The translations under genes and the position numbers were made by a program. From the NCBI GenBank assembly GCA_051745265.1, contig JBNJDW010000010.1:1-18702 (forward strand): a stretch of 18,702 nt of DNA, written 5' to 3'. The stretch comes from JBNJDW01 sp051745265. GTDB lineage: Bacteria > Pseudomonadota > Alphaproteobacteria > Micavibrionales > CSBR16-224. Below, in pieces: positions 6,684-14,494 of this stretch; position 1 is the stretch's first letter; each line of letters opens with the position of its first letter. Below the pieces are notes generated by a model that saw only the letters and a list, made by a program, of their open reading frames with translations, was not told the origin of the DNA and made no database searches.

Positions 6684-8759
6684 ATGCGTGACAGATTTAT
6701 GCGATTGGTTGACCCGTTTTTAGAACAGCATCACAGATGGATTCTGTGGTGCCCTGTTTTGGTCGCCTTTGGCATTGGGTGGTACTTTAGCTTATCTTTT
6801 GAACCTTCTGTTTATATTGGCATATTGTTTACGGTATTATCGTTTATCTGCCTGGTTCTGGCCTATGGAGCAGAGGTCTGGCGGATCATATTTACCGGCG
6901 TGTTCTGTGTTGCGATTGGCTTTACCGCGGCCGGTTTTCGAACGATTAATGCCGGCACACCGATGATTGCCGATGAAATTGGTCCTGCGAAGGTTATTGG
7001 TACTGTTCGCCTGGTTGAAAAGGAGCAATCCGGGGGTAAGATTCTGCTGCAAGATACTGAAATAGAAGATATTTCCCTGGCCGATACACCACGCCATGTG
7101 CGGATAAAACTGGCTGAGAAATTTGGTATGCCCGAGCCGGGGGCAAAAATATCCATATTGGCGGTTTTACTGCCGCCATCACCACCAGTGGCGCCGTATT
7201 CGTATGATTTCCAACGCCATATGTTTTTTCAGGGGATTGGTGCCACCGGTTATGCGATAGCAGATTTCAAAACACTGCAACCAGCACGGAACAGGGCATC
7301 AGCAGAAAATCTGCGGGAGAGTTTAAAAAAACGTATTCTGGCAACGGAAGGCAGCACAGAGGCAAAAGCAATATTAACAGCCCTGCTGACCGGGGAGCGG
7401 CGGCTGATCCCCGAGGATACATGGGAAGATATACGCAGCTCAGGCATTGCCCATCTATTGGCCATTTCCGGGCTGCATATCGGTCTTGTCGCCGGTTTTG
7501 TGTTTTTCTTCAGCCGGGCCATACTGGCATTATCCTCCTGGGCGACACTGTATTTACCGATTAAAAAGATCAGCGCGCTTATGGCTTTTGCCAGTATTCT
7601 TGGCTATTGCTGGCTGGTGGGGGCGCCTATACCGGCACAAAGGGCGGTCTTTATGACCGGTATTGTCCTGTTTGCCATACTTATTGACAGGGTGGCAATT
7701 TCACTGCGTCTGGCGGGGTTTGCGGCGATCTTTGTGCTGTTAATTGCCCCTGAAAGCCTGTTTACCCCCAGTTTCCAGATGTCCTTTGCCGCCGTTGTCT
7801 GCCTGATTGCCTTTTACGAAGTCTTTCGCAGCCGTTATGCCGCCGTTTTATATGCCTATGGCTGGCAGCGTAAAATCGCAGTCTATCTGCTGGCAACTTT
7901 TGTGACAACGATTGTCGCCTCTATCGCGACAGCGCCCTTTGCATTGTATCATTTTCAGCGTGTTGCCTTATTACCCGGCGTTCTGGCCAATATGATCGCC
8001 GTACCGTTAACCGCTTTTGTGATTATGCCCGCCAGCCTGATTGCGGTTTTCATGATGCCTTTTAATCTGGAAAGCGGCTTTTTGGGGATTGCCCTGTGGG
8101 GGATTGATATTGTTTTGGATACGGCGCACAGCACGGCAAATATGCCGGGCGCGGTGATGTTGGCGCCGCTGTGGCCGCAAATCGCTTTGATCTTTATCGT
8201 GCTGGGTGGGTTATGGGCGTCAATCTGGCAAGGCAGTCTGCGCTGGGGCGGGGTGCCTTTGATTGTGCTGGGGCTGTTTTTGGCAGGACAAGGACAACTT
8301 CCCGATATACTGATCAGCCATGAAGGAAAACAGATCGCGCTGCATGACGGGCAGGGGCAACTGGCCTTTTCTGATAGCCGGGCAGAACGTTTTACCCGAT
8401 CTATCTGGCAAAGCGAATATGGCGGCAAAGAGCGTCTATACTGGCCCGATCGCGGCAGGCTGGAAGGCTATCCCTTGCGCTGTGATGACTGGGGCTGCAT
8501 TTATAGGGTTGATAAGAGCCCTGTCTTTGCCTTTATTAAGGACCCGATGGCGGGCTATCAAGATTGCAGCCGTGCTGAACTGGTTATTGCCCCGCAAATT
8601 TACGAGTTGCCGGGTAACTGTCAAAAGGCCCGGACAATCACCCGGCCTGATTTAAAGCAATCCGGGGCGCATGCCATATATTTTGAATCTGAAGGCTACA
8701 GAATTGTCACCACCAATGAATTGCGTGGCAAACGCCCTTGGGCCATTCAAATGAAATGA
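6684..8759 (+). CDS. comEC: ComEC/Rec2 family DNA-uptake channel protein
   Basis: ComEC forms the inner-membrane channel that carries single-stranded DNA into the cell during transformation. This 691-residue protein has N-terminal membrane helices (about 20-85), a soluble beta domain (DUF4131 region, about 100-195), then the Competence domain with the hallmark HLLAISGLHIGL (257-268), VGAPIPAQRA (312-321) and PSFQMSFAA (362-370), and about eight further membrane segments up to roughly 530. The last 160 residues do not show the HxHxDH zinc motif of the metallo-beta-lactamase domain found in Bacillus ComEC; instead there are four cysteines (600, 605, 628, 646) in a pattern I associate with alphaproteobacterial homologues. 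An alternative start is the ATG at 6699. The gene converges with lexA, with 4 nt between the stops. Confidence 0.93.
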   Translation: MRDRFMRLVDPFLEQHHRWILWCPVLVAFGIGWYFSLSFEPSVYIGILFTVLSFICLVLAYGAEVWRIIFTGVFCVAIGFTAAGFRTINAGTPMIADEIGPAKVIGTVRLVEKEQSGGKILLQDTEIEDISLADTPRHVRIKLAEKFGMPEPGAKISILAVLLPPSPPVAPYSYDFQRHMFFQGIGATGYAIADFKTLQPARNRASAENLRESLKKRILATEGSTEAKAILTALLTGERRLIPEDTWEDIRSSGIAHLLAISGLHIGLVAGFVFFFSRAILALSSWATLYLPIKKISALMAFASILGYCWLVGAPIPAQRAVFMTGIVLFAILIDRVAISLRLAGFAAIFVLLIAPESLFTPSFQMSFAAVVCLIAFYEVFRSRYAAVLYAYGWQRKIAVYLLATFVTTIVASIATAPFALYHFQRVALLPGVLANMIAVPLTAFVIMPASLIAVFMMPFNLESGFLGIALWGIDIVLDTAHSTANMPGAVMLAPLWPQIALIFIVLGGLWASIWQGSLRWGGVPLIVLGLFLAGQGQLPDILISHEGKQIALHDGQGQLAFSDSRAERFTRSIWQSEYGGKERLYWPDRGRLEGYPLRCDDWGCIYRVDKSPVFAFIKDPMAGYQDCSRAELVIAPQIYELPGNCQKARTITRPDLKQSGAHAIYFESEGYRIVTTNELRGKRPWAIQMK

Positions 8760-8763
8760 AGCT

Positions 8764-9417
8764 TTAGTAATGCCGATACAGCGTTTTCAATTTGCCCTGA
8801 ATCTGAACCCGCGCGGCATCCAGCATGATCGGCTGGTAGGAGTCATTTTCAGGTTGCAGGATGACCTTACCGATTTCACGGCGCAGGCGTTTTAGGGTGG
8901 CTTCCTCACCATCGACAAGCGCGACGATAATATCACCATCGCTGGCCGTATTGCAGCGTTCGATCAAAACAATATCGCCATCCATAATGCCGGCCTTCAT
9001 CATTGAATCGCCTTCAATTTCAAGGGCGTAACATTCGCTGGCGCCTAAAAAGCCCATCGGCACATCAACCATATTCTGTTCATTGGCAATGGCCTCAATC
9101 GGTGTACCGGCGGCAATTTTACCGTAAAGCGGTACAGAGATCAGATCATCATTGGAGGGCTTGAATTCGGCGGTTTCTTCTTTTACAAGACGCGTGTTGA
9201 GATCCTGAGGATGCCGAAGAATTTCAATGGCCCGGGCCCGGTTTTCGTGACGCTTGATAAAACCGCGTTCCTCAAGCCCGCTGATGAGCCGGTGAATACC
9301 TGATTTTGATTTCAGATGCAGCGCTGTTTTCATTTCATCAAATGTCGGGGAAATGCTGTGTTCATCCATATAATCATGGAGGAAGGTCAGCAGGTTTAAT
9401 TGTTGTTTGGTGAGCAT
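8764..9417 (-). CDS. lexA: LexA SOS repressor
   Basis: LexA represses DNA-damage genes and cleaves itself when stimulated by RecA filaments. The 217-residue protein has an N-terminal winged helix (1 to about 65, with TFDEMKTALHLKSKSGIHRLI), the cleavage site Ala103-Gly104 (KIAAGTP), catalytic Ser138 in EGDSM and Lys176 in EATLKRL, so self-cleavage should work. GGAGG lies 8 nt upstream of the ATG. Its promoter and a LexA box lie in the 82-nt gap to trpC, showing autoregulation. In many alphaproteobacteria lexA lies next to comEC and downstream of trpGDC, as here, though moaC and moeA, which often lie between trpC and lexA, are absent. Confidence 0.98.
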   Translation of the reverse strand: MLTKQQLNLLTFLHDYMDEHSISPTFDEMKTALHLKSKSGIHRLISGLEERGFIKRHENRARAIEILRHPQDLNTRLVKEETAEFKPSNDDLISVPLYGKIAAGTPIEAIANEQNMVDVPMGFLGASECYALEIEGDSMMKAGIMDGDIVLIERCNTASDGDIIVALVDGEEATLKRLRREIGKVILQPENDSYQPIMLDAARVQIQGKLKTLYRHY

Positions 9418-9450
9418 TTTAGGAACCTCCGCACGGTATGGACTTGTTTT

Positions 9451-9465
9451 GTTCTATTTTAGTTC
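9451..9465 (-). promoter_or_regulatory. LexA box (SOS operator)
   Basis: GTTC (9451-9454), 7 nt, GTTC (9462-9465) on the plus strand, i.e. GAAC-N7-GAAC reading into lexA. This is a perfect match to the direct-repeat LexA operator of alphaproteobacteria, and it covers the -10 element of the lexA promoter. Confidence 0.92.
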
Positions 9466-9485
9466 CGGTTTTGGTTTCCTGTCAA
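9456..9485 (-). promoter_or_regulatory. sigma-70 promoter of lexA
   Basis: On the minus strand a perfect -35 TTGACA (9485-9480) and a -10 TAAAAT (9461-9456) are 18 nt apart. The -10 hexamer lies within the 7-nt spacer of the LexA box, so repressor and polymerase would exclude each other. The -35 is only 14 nt from the trpC stop codon, so lexA has its own promoter separate from the trp unit. Confidence 0.8.
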
Positions 9486-9499
9486 GCGGGAAAATCAGA

Positions 9500-10297
9500 T
9501 TAGCTGTGCCCAAGCAAATGCCGGGTTGCTGTTTCAAGGTCCGTTTGACGCATCAGTGAGGTACCGACCAGAAAGCAATTTATATCATGCTCCATCATAC
9601 GGCAGATATCCTGATAGCTGTTAATACCGCTTTCCGAGACGACCGTGATACCGGCCGGAATATCGGCGGCAAGGGTCAGCGTTGTGTTAATATCAATGGC
9701 CATGGTCTTCAGGTTACGGTTATTGATACCCAGCAGATCAAAATCAAGCGTCAGGGCACGGTCGCGTTCCGAAGCATCATGGACCTCAATCAGGATATCC
9801 AGCCCATATGTGCGTGCAGTCTGGCAGATATCGCGGGCGGCGGCATCGTCTAATGCGGCCATGATGACCAGAATACAATCCGCGCCAATCGCCCGGCTTT
9901 CAATAACCTGATAAGGATCAATGATAAAATCCTTGCGGAGTACGGGCAGGTCCACAGCCGATTTGATGTCGGCAATATATTGATCCCGACCCTTGAACCA
10001 ATGCGGTTCGGTCAGAACGGACAGGCAGCTTGCGCCCGCCCGGGCATAAGACATTGCACAACTGACAGGATCAAAATCGGCGCGGATTTCGCCCTGGCTA
10101 GGCGAAGCGCGTTTGATTTCCGCAATTAAACCAATATCCTGATCGGCGTTTTTCTGCTTTAAAGCCGCGGCAAAACCACGCGGCGCAGGCAGGGATGCTA
10201 TTTGATCATTGAGATTATCTTCTGAAATGATATGCCGAAGGCGGTTTACATCATCCCGTCTCTGCGCACATATTTGTTCAAGGATATCCTGTGCCAT
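9500..10297 (-). CDS. trpC: indole-3-glycerol-phosphate synthase
   Basis: TrpC closes the indole ring of carboxyphenylaminodeoxyribulose phosphate to give indole-3-glycerol phosphate in the tryptophan pathway. The 265-residue TIM barrel carries the expected catalytic and binding residues: Glu60 and Lys62 in LIAEIKRASPSQG, Lys122 in VLRKDF, Glu171 in ILIEVHD, Asn193 in GINNRNL and the phosphate loop with SESG (221-224). It is a stand-alone enzyme, not fused to TrpF. It starts 8 nt after the trpD stop and is the last gene of the trpGDC unit. No terminator separates it from the lexA promoter, so trp transcripts may read into lexA. Confidence 0.98.
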   Translation of the reverse strand: MAQDILEQICAQRRDDVNRLRHIISEDNLNDQIASLPAPRGFAAALKQKNADQDIGLIAEIKRASPSQGEIRADFDPVSCAMSYARAGASCLSVLTEPHWFKGRDQYIADIKSAVDLPVLRKDFIIDPYQVIESRAIGADCILVIMAALDDAAARDICQTARTYGLDILIEVHDASERDRALTLDFDLLGINNRNLKTMAIDINTTLTLAADIPAGITVVSESGINSYQDICRMMEHDINCFLVGTSLMRQTDLETATRHLLGHS

Positions 10298-10305
10298 GAA
10301 AATTC

Positions 10306-11322
10306 TCAGCCTTTATAAATCTCAACCAAGCGATCAAGCGCCTGTTTTGCTTTACCGGTATCAAGGCTTTGCCGGGCCATGTCAGCGCCTTGCGATAAAT
10401 TCTGGACCGTACCGGAAACAATCAGGGCGGCGGCCGCATTCAGGATGACAATATCCCGGTAAGCCCCGCGTTTACCATCAAGCAGGGCGCAAATGGCCGC
10501 GGCATTTTCAGTCGCACTGCCGCCCAGAAGATCGCTTTTTTTATAGACCCCGATATCAAGATCATGCGGGTGTACTTCAAAAGACCGGATCTTACCGTCT
10601 TTAAGCTCGGTAATCGCCGTGCTGGTTGTCGTTGTCAATTCGTCCAGACCGTCTTTACCATGAACAATCCAGGCATGGACGCAGCCAAGTTGCTTTAACG
10701 TCTCGGCCAGTGGGGTGCAGAGTTTTTTATCGTAGACGCCGATTAACTGCCGTTTTGCACCTGCCGGATTAAGCAAAGGGCCGAGTAGGTTGAAAATGGT
10801 TCGTGCCCGCAATTCTTTACGGACGGGCGCGACATATTTGGCCGCCGGGTTATATTGCGGCGCCATCAGAAAGCAGATATTTTCATTCCATAGAGCTTTG
10901 CGCACGGCCATAGGACCGGCATAAAGATTTAGGCCCAGCGCCTCGAGCACATCGGCCGCGCCGGACTTGGAAGAGGCCGCGCGGTTGCCGTGTTTGGCCA
11001 CAGGCACACCGCATCCGGCGACAACAAAGGCCACAGCTGTTGAAATGTTAAAACTACCCGAAGAATCCCCGCCGGTGCCGCAGCAATCAATGACATTATC
11101 CGGCGCATCCACCGGCACTGATTTCTGACGCATAATACGGACAGCGCCCAGAATTTCGTCTACGGTTTCCCCGCGGCTGGCCAGGGCGCCAAGAAATCCG
11201 GCTGTTTCGACCGGGCTGGCCTTACCGGAAAGCAACAGATCAAAAGCCCGTTCCGCATCACTTGATGTCAGGCGCTGGCCGCTGAAAACCTGTTTTAGAA
11301 AAGCTGTCATAGGTTCTGTCAT
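10306..11322 (-). CDS. trpD: anthranilate phosphoribosyltransferase
   Basis: TrpD transfers the phosphoribosyl group of PRPP to anthranilate. The 338-residue protein has the small helical N-terminal domain, the glycine-rich PRPP-binding motif CGTGGDSSGS (81-90), FNISTA (91-96) and KHGNRAASSKSGAADVLEALG (start at 110), all diagnostic of the family. Its ATG overlaps the trpG stop (ATGA, 11319-11322), pointing to coupled translation of the glutaminase and transferase. The length is normal and no key residue is missing. Confidence 0.98.
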   Translation of the reverse strand: MTEPMTAFLKQVFSGQRLTSSDAERAFDLLLSGKASPVETAGFLGALASRGETVDEILGAVRIMRQKSVPVDAPDNVIDCCGTGGDSSGSFNISTAVAFVVAGCGVPVAKHGNRAASSKSGAADVLEALGLNLYAGPMAVRKALWNENICFLMAPQYNPAAKYVAPVRKELRARTIFNLLGPLLNPAGAKRQLIGVYDKKLCTPLAETLKQLGCVHAWIVHGKDGLDELTTTTSTAITELKDGKIRSFEVHPHDLDIGVYKKSDLLGGSATENAAAICALLDGKRGAYRDIVILNAAAALIVSGTVQNLSQGADMARQSLDTGKAKQALDRLVEIYKG

Positions 11323-11906
11323 CTGTTGTGCTCCCGGGCGAGGGTCAGGAAATTCATCAGCAATTGCTTACCATGGTCAGAGGCAATGCTCTCTGGGTGA
11401 AATTGTACCCCATGGATGGGTTTTGAGACATGGGATAATCCCATGACCAGATTATCCGTTTGACTGCGTGCGGTGATCTGCAGCTCATTGCCTATGGTAC
11501 CTTCCTGCACGATCAAAGAATGATAGCGCGTAAAAGGGGCGGGCGCGGGGATATCCTGAAATAAAGGGTGTCCGTTATGATCGATGTCCCAGATCTTGCC
11601 GTGAATGGGGGCAGGCGCGCGGCAGACCGTCGCGCCGAAAACCTGACCTATCGCCTGATGGCCCAGACATATCCCCAAAAGCGGGATGTTCTGCCGGGCG
11701 GCTTTTTCGATAAGTTCAAGACATATACCAGCCTCATCAGGTGTGGCGGGGCCGGGGGAGATAATGATTTCTGACGGATTTTTTGCAATCACATCATCGG
11801 CGGAAATTTTGTCATTGCGGTAAACGTCACAATTCACGCCAAGATCGCCAAAATACTGGACGAGGTTATAAGTAAAACTGTCGTAATTATCTATTAATAC
11901 CGTCAT
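11319..11906 (-). CDS. trpG: anthranilate synthase glutamine amidotransferase component
   Basis: TrpG (195 aa) hydrolyses glutamine and passes ammonia to TrpE. The class I amidotransferase triad is present: Cys80 in LLGICLGHQ, His170 and Glu172 in FHPES. The oxyanion region SPGPATPDEAG (50-60) is also standard. I start at the ATG at 11906, which gives the conserved N-terminus MTVLIDNYDSFTYNL; the frame is open for 14 more codons up to 11948, but those residues have no counterpart in TrpG and would overlap the promoter candidate. A separate pabA role (folate synthesis) cannot be excluded, but the trpD/trpC context argues for tryptophan. Its partner gene trpE lies about 1.1 kb upstream, separated by an opposite-strand gene. 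Confidence 0.96.
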   Translation of the reverse strand: MTVLIDNYDSFTYNLVQYFGDLGVNCDVYRNDKISADDVIAKNPSEIIISPGPATPDEAGICLELIEKAARQNIPLLGICLGHQAIGQVFGATVCRAPAPIHGKIWDIDHNGHPLFQDIPAPAPFTRYHSLIVQEGTIGNELQITARSQTDNLVMGLSHVSKPIHGVQFHPESIASDHGKQLLMNFLTLAREHNR

Positions 11907-11943
11907 TTCAAAAAAACTCTGGATTTCCTTGCCCGAAAAGGCG

Positions 11944-11972
11944 ATCATAGAGAAGTCTTGTGGTTCTCACAA
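11944..11972 (-). promoter_or_regulatory. candidate promoter of trpGDC
   Basis: On the minus strand TTGTGA (11972-11967) and TATGAT (11949-11944) are 17 nt apart, a fair sigma-70 match (each hexamer 4-5 of 6). The -10 lies 37 nt from the trpG start. The -35 is part of a palindrome (11957-11973). No leader peptide with tandem Trp codons is seen between this promoter and trpG. Confidence 0.5.
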
Positions 11973-11973
11973 G
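11957..11973. repeat. palindrome over the trpG promoter -35
   Basis: CTTGTG (11957-11962), 5 nt, CACAAG (11968-11973): a perfect inverted repeat overlapping the -35 hexamer and spacer of the candidate trpG promoter. It lies between two divergent genes and is a possible operator for either. Confidence 0.45.
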
Positions 11974-12008
11974 GTTTCCTTTTAACCCGATTACAAAATT
12001 TGTCCCTT

Positions 12009-12989
12009 ATGATTTATCCTCGTTTCCACAGTTTTTCCGTTCTGTTTTTCTGTCTGTTTGCCGTCCTGCTTTGGGGCTGCACCAAAGACAAATCCACGAC
12101 AGATGAAGCCAAAGCCACACCGGAGGTCAAAGAACTGCAACGCATTCGCCCGGCGGCAGGGCATTTTATGATGGATTATATGCCCGATGCCATTCCGCCA
12201 ACCAGCATGAATCTGCCTGACAGCATAGCCCAGCCCGTATGGGTGCGGAACGCAGCGCCTTTTATTAAAAACTCTGACCGGCCAAAAATTGTTGTCGTTA
12301 TTGATGATCTTGGGCTGAGTCATAAAAAGGCAGAGCTTGTGGCCAGTCTGCCGGCGCCTTTGACGCTGGCGTATTTGCCTTATGCCAGAAATCTTGAAGA
12401 ACAAACCGAACTGGCCATGAGCCGTGGACATGAATTGATGGTTCATATGCCCATGCAGCCAATCAGTGATAAGGCTGATCCGGGACCTGATGCCTTGATC
12501 AAGGGGGTAGAGCCCGAAGATCTTTTACGCCGTGTCGAGAAAAACCTTGGTGTTTTTGACGGTTATGTCGGGATCAATAACCATATGGGCAGTGGCTTTA
12601 CGCAGGATCAGGCCGGTCTGGATGTTCTGATGAAAGCCCTGCAGGAACGGGGTTTGATGTATCTTGATTCCCGGACCTCTGCCGGCAGTCTGGCCGAAAC
12701 GACGGCCCGGCGCTATAATGTGGCAACAACGGGGCGTGATGTTTTTATTGATCATAAAATTACAGAGGAATTCATCACAGAAGCGCTTTTGAAAACCGAG
12801 GATATCGCCCGGCGTCGCGGTTCTGCGATTGCCATTGGCCATCCACATGAAATGACTGTCGCGGCGCTTGCCGCATGGTTGCCTACGTTGGAGCGCAAGG
12901 GCTTTCAACTGGTGCCGATTACCTCTGTTATTGAAGAGCGCGATCCCCGCGTTCATGCCGCATTGGTTGAAAGTGTGGCAGGGCTGTAA
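12009..12989 (+). CDS. divergent polysaccharide deacetylase family lipoprotein (YibQ-like)
   Basis: The 326-residue protein belongs to the divergent polysaccharide deacetylase family (DUF610, YibQ type), whose fold resembles NodB deacetylases. After a signal sequence (hydrophobic about 9-22) ending in LLWGC (Cys24, possible lipobox with an unusual Trp at -2) and a low-complexity linker comes the catalytic-fold region: VVVIDDLG (95-102), MVHMPMQ (144-150), GINNHMGSGF (188-197), YLDSRTSAGS (218-227) and IAIGHPH (274-280). The conserved Asp and His residues suggest a metal site; the substrate is unknown. I prefer the ATG at 12009, which gives a proper signal peptide; a TTG at 11958 would add 17 residues. 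No ribosome binding site is obvious. It diverges from trpG and converges with trpE (8 nt apart). Confidence 0.88.
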   Translation: MIYPRFHSFSVLFFCLFAVLLWGCTKDKSTTDEAKATPEVKELQRIRPAAGHFMMDYMPDAIPPTSMNLPDSIAQPVWVRNAAPFIKNSDRPKIVVVIDDLGLSHKKAELVASLPAPLTLAYLPYARNLEEQTELAMSRGHELMVHMPMQPISDKADPGPDALIKGVEPEDLLRRVEKNLGVFDGYVGINNHMGSGFTQDQAGLDVLMKALQERGLMYLDSRTSAGSLAETTARRYNVATTGRDVFIDHKITEEFITEALLKTEDIARRRGSAIAIGHPHEMTVAALAAWLPTLERKGFQLVPITSVIEERDPRVHAALVESVAGL

Positions 12990-12997
12990 GGCAGGCT

Positions 12998-14488
12998 TCA
13001 GGCTTGTTCGGCGGCTGTAATCAGCGCTTTGGCTTTGTTGATGCTTTCTTCAAGCTCACCTTCGGGTGTGCTGTCCGTAACGATGCCGCCGCCAGCCTGA
13101 ACATAGAGCTTACCATCCTTTACAAGCCCGGTACGAAGGGCAATGCAACTGTCAATCGAGCCATCAAAGCCAAGATAGCCAACGCAGCCGGCATAAAATT
13201 TACGTTTTGCCGGTTCCAGTTCGTCGATGATCTCCATCGCCCGTACTTTCGGCGCGCCGCTGACGGTGCCTGCCGGAAAGCCTGAGAATAAAGCATCCAG
13301 CCCGTCATATTCATCGCGCAGCTCGCCTTCGACATTTGATACGATATGCATGACATGGGAATAATATTCGACTTTATACTGTTCGGTAACTTTGACGCTG
13401 CCGGTTTTGGCAACGCGGCCAACATCATTCCGGCCCAGATCAAGCAGCATCAGATGCTCTGCCCGCTCTTTGGGATCAGATAGTAAATCTGCTTCCAGCA
13501 TCTGGTCTTCTTCCGCGGTCTGGCCGCGCTTGCGGGTGCCGGCAATCGGGCGGATGGTGATTTTATGATCACGCAGCCGCACCAGTATTTCAGGGCTGGA
13601 GCCGACAAGCTGAAAATCATCCATATTTAAATAAAACAGGAACGGTGAAGGATTCAGCCGCCGCAGGGAACGATACAGGGCAAAGGCCGGTAATGAGAAA
13701 TCGACTTCAAAACGCTGTGACAGGACGACCTGAAAGATATCACCGGCCAGAATGTAGTCGCGGGCCTTATCAACCATGCCATGAAATTCAGCCTTGCTGA
13801 GATTGGAGCGTGGCGATAGTTTTTTTGGTGTTTTATCTATGTTTCGCTTTTTATCAATGGGTTGGTTAAGTTTACTCAGATATTGGTTTAATCGATCAAC
13901 GCCCAGATCATAGGCCGTTCCGGCCGGAATATTTTCGTCATACCAGACCGGTGTGGCAAAGGTCATAATGTGCTTGATATTGTCAAAGACAACAATAATT
14001 TGCGGACGCATCATCAAGCCGTCAGGAATGTTTAAAGGATCTGGATTATTGTCGGGGATATCTTCAACCTCGCGGATCATGTCATATCCAAGATAACCGA
14101 ACAGACCGACACAGGAGGGCGGTAAATGCGGTGGAATATCAAGATTATCCTGTTTTAACTGATCCCTGAGGCTATCCAGCGGCGGCTTGCTTTCGGCAGT
14201 AAAGTCAGTAAAGCCCTTCGTATCCGCGCTGTAGGCGATAGAGGCTGCGCCGTTCTGGCAACGCCAAAGCATATCAGGATCACAGCCGAGAAAACTGTAA
14301 CGGCCTAAAACGGCGCCACCCTCAACCGATTCAAGAAGAAAGCTGTATTTCTGATTATCTGCCAGCTTTAGAAATGCCGAAACCGGTGTTTCCAGATCGG
14401 CAACCGTTTCAAACCATAACAGTTGGGAACGGCCTTTCTGATAGGCGGCTTCAAAGTGATCCGTGTCCGGAGAAACTACATCAGTCAT
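12998..14488 (-). CDS. trpE: anthranilate synthase component I
   Basis: TrpE makes anthranilate from chorismate with ammonia supplied by TrpG. The 496-residue protein has the tryptophan feedback site LLES (51-54), with the later YSFLGCDP segment, and the chorismate-binding domain with PIAGTRKRG (314-322), ERAEHLMLLDLGRND (341-355), FPAGTVSGAPK (404-414) and YVQAGGGIV (462-470). Together with the linked trpGDC genes this argues for TrpE rather than PabB. It starts 6 nt after the ppiD-like gene's stop, so it is probably cotranscribed with it. There is no space for a leader/attenuator directly upstream. Feedback inhibition is likely from the intact LLES motif. Confidence 0.97.
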   Translation of the reverse strand: MTDVVSPDTDHFEAAYQKGRSQLLWFETVADLETPVSAFLKLADNQKYSFLLESVEGGAVLGRYSFLGCDPDMLWRCQNGAASIAYSADTKGFTDFTAESKPPLDSLRDQLKQDNLDIPPHLPPSCVGLFGYLGYDMIREVEDIPDNNPDPLNIPDGLMMRPQIIVVFDNIKHIMTFATPVWYDENIPAGTAYDLGVDRLNQYLSKLNQPIDKKRNIDKTPKKLSPRSNLSKAEFHGMVDKARDYILAGDIFQVVLSQRFEVDFSLPAFALYRSLRRLNPSPFLFYLNMDDFQLVGSSPEILVRLRDHKITIRPIAGTRKRGQTAEEDQMLEADLLSDPKERAEHLMLLDLGRNDVGRVAKTGSVKVTEQYKVEYYSHVMHIVSNVEGELRDEYDGLDALFSGFPAGTVSGAPKVRAMEIIDELEPAKRKFYAGCVGYLGFDGSIDSCIALRTGLVKDGKLYVQAGGGIVTDSTPEGELEESINKAKALITAAEQA

Positions 14489-14494
14489 CGAAGA

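Noticed and set aside
11907..12008. trp leader peptide/attenuator
   Set aside because: No short frame with tandem Trp codons and no paired terminator/antiterminator hairpins were found upstream of trpG.
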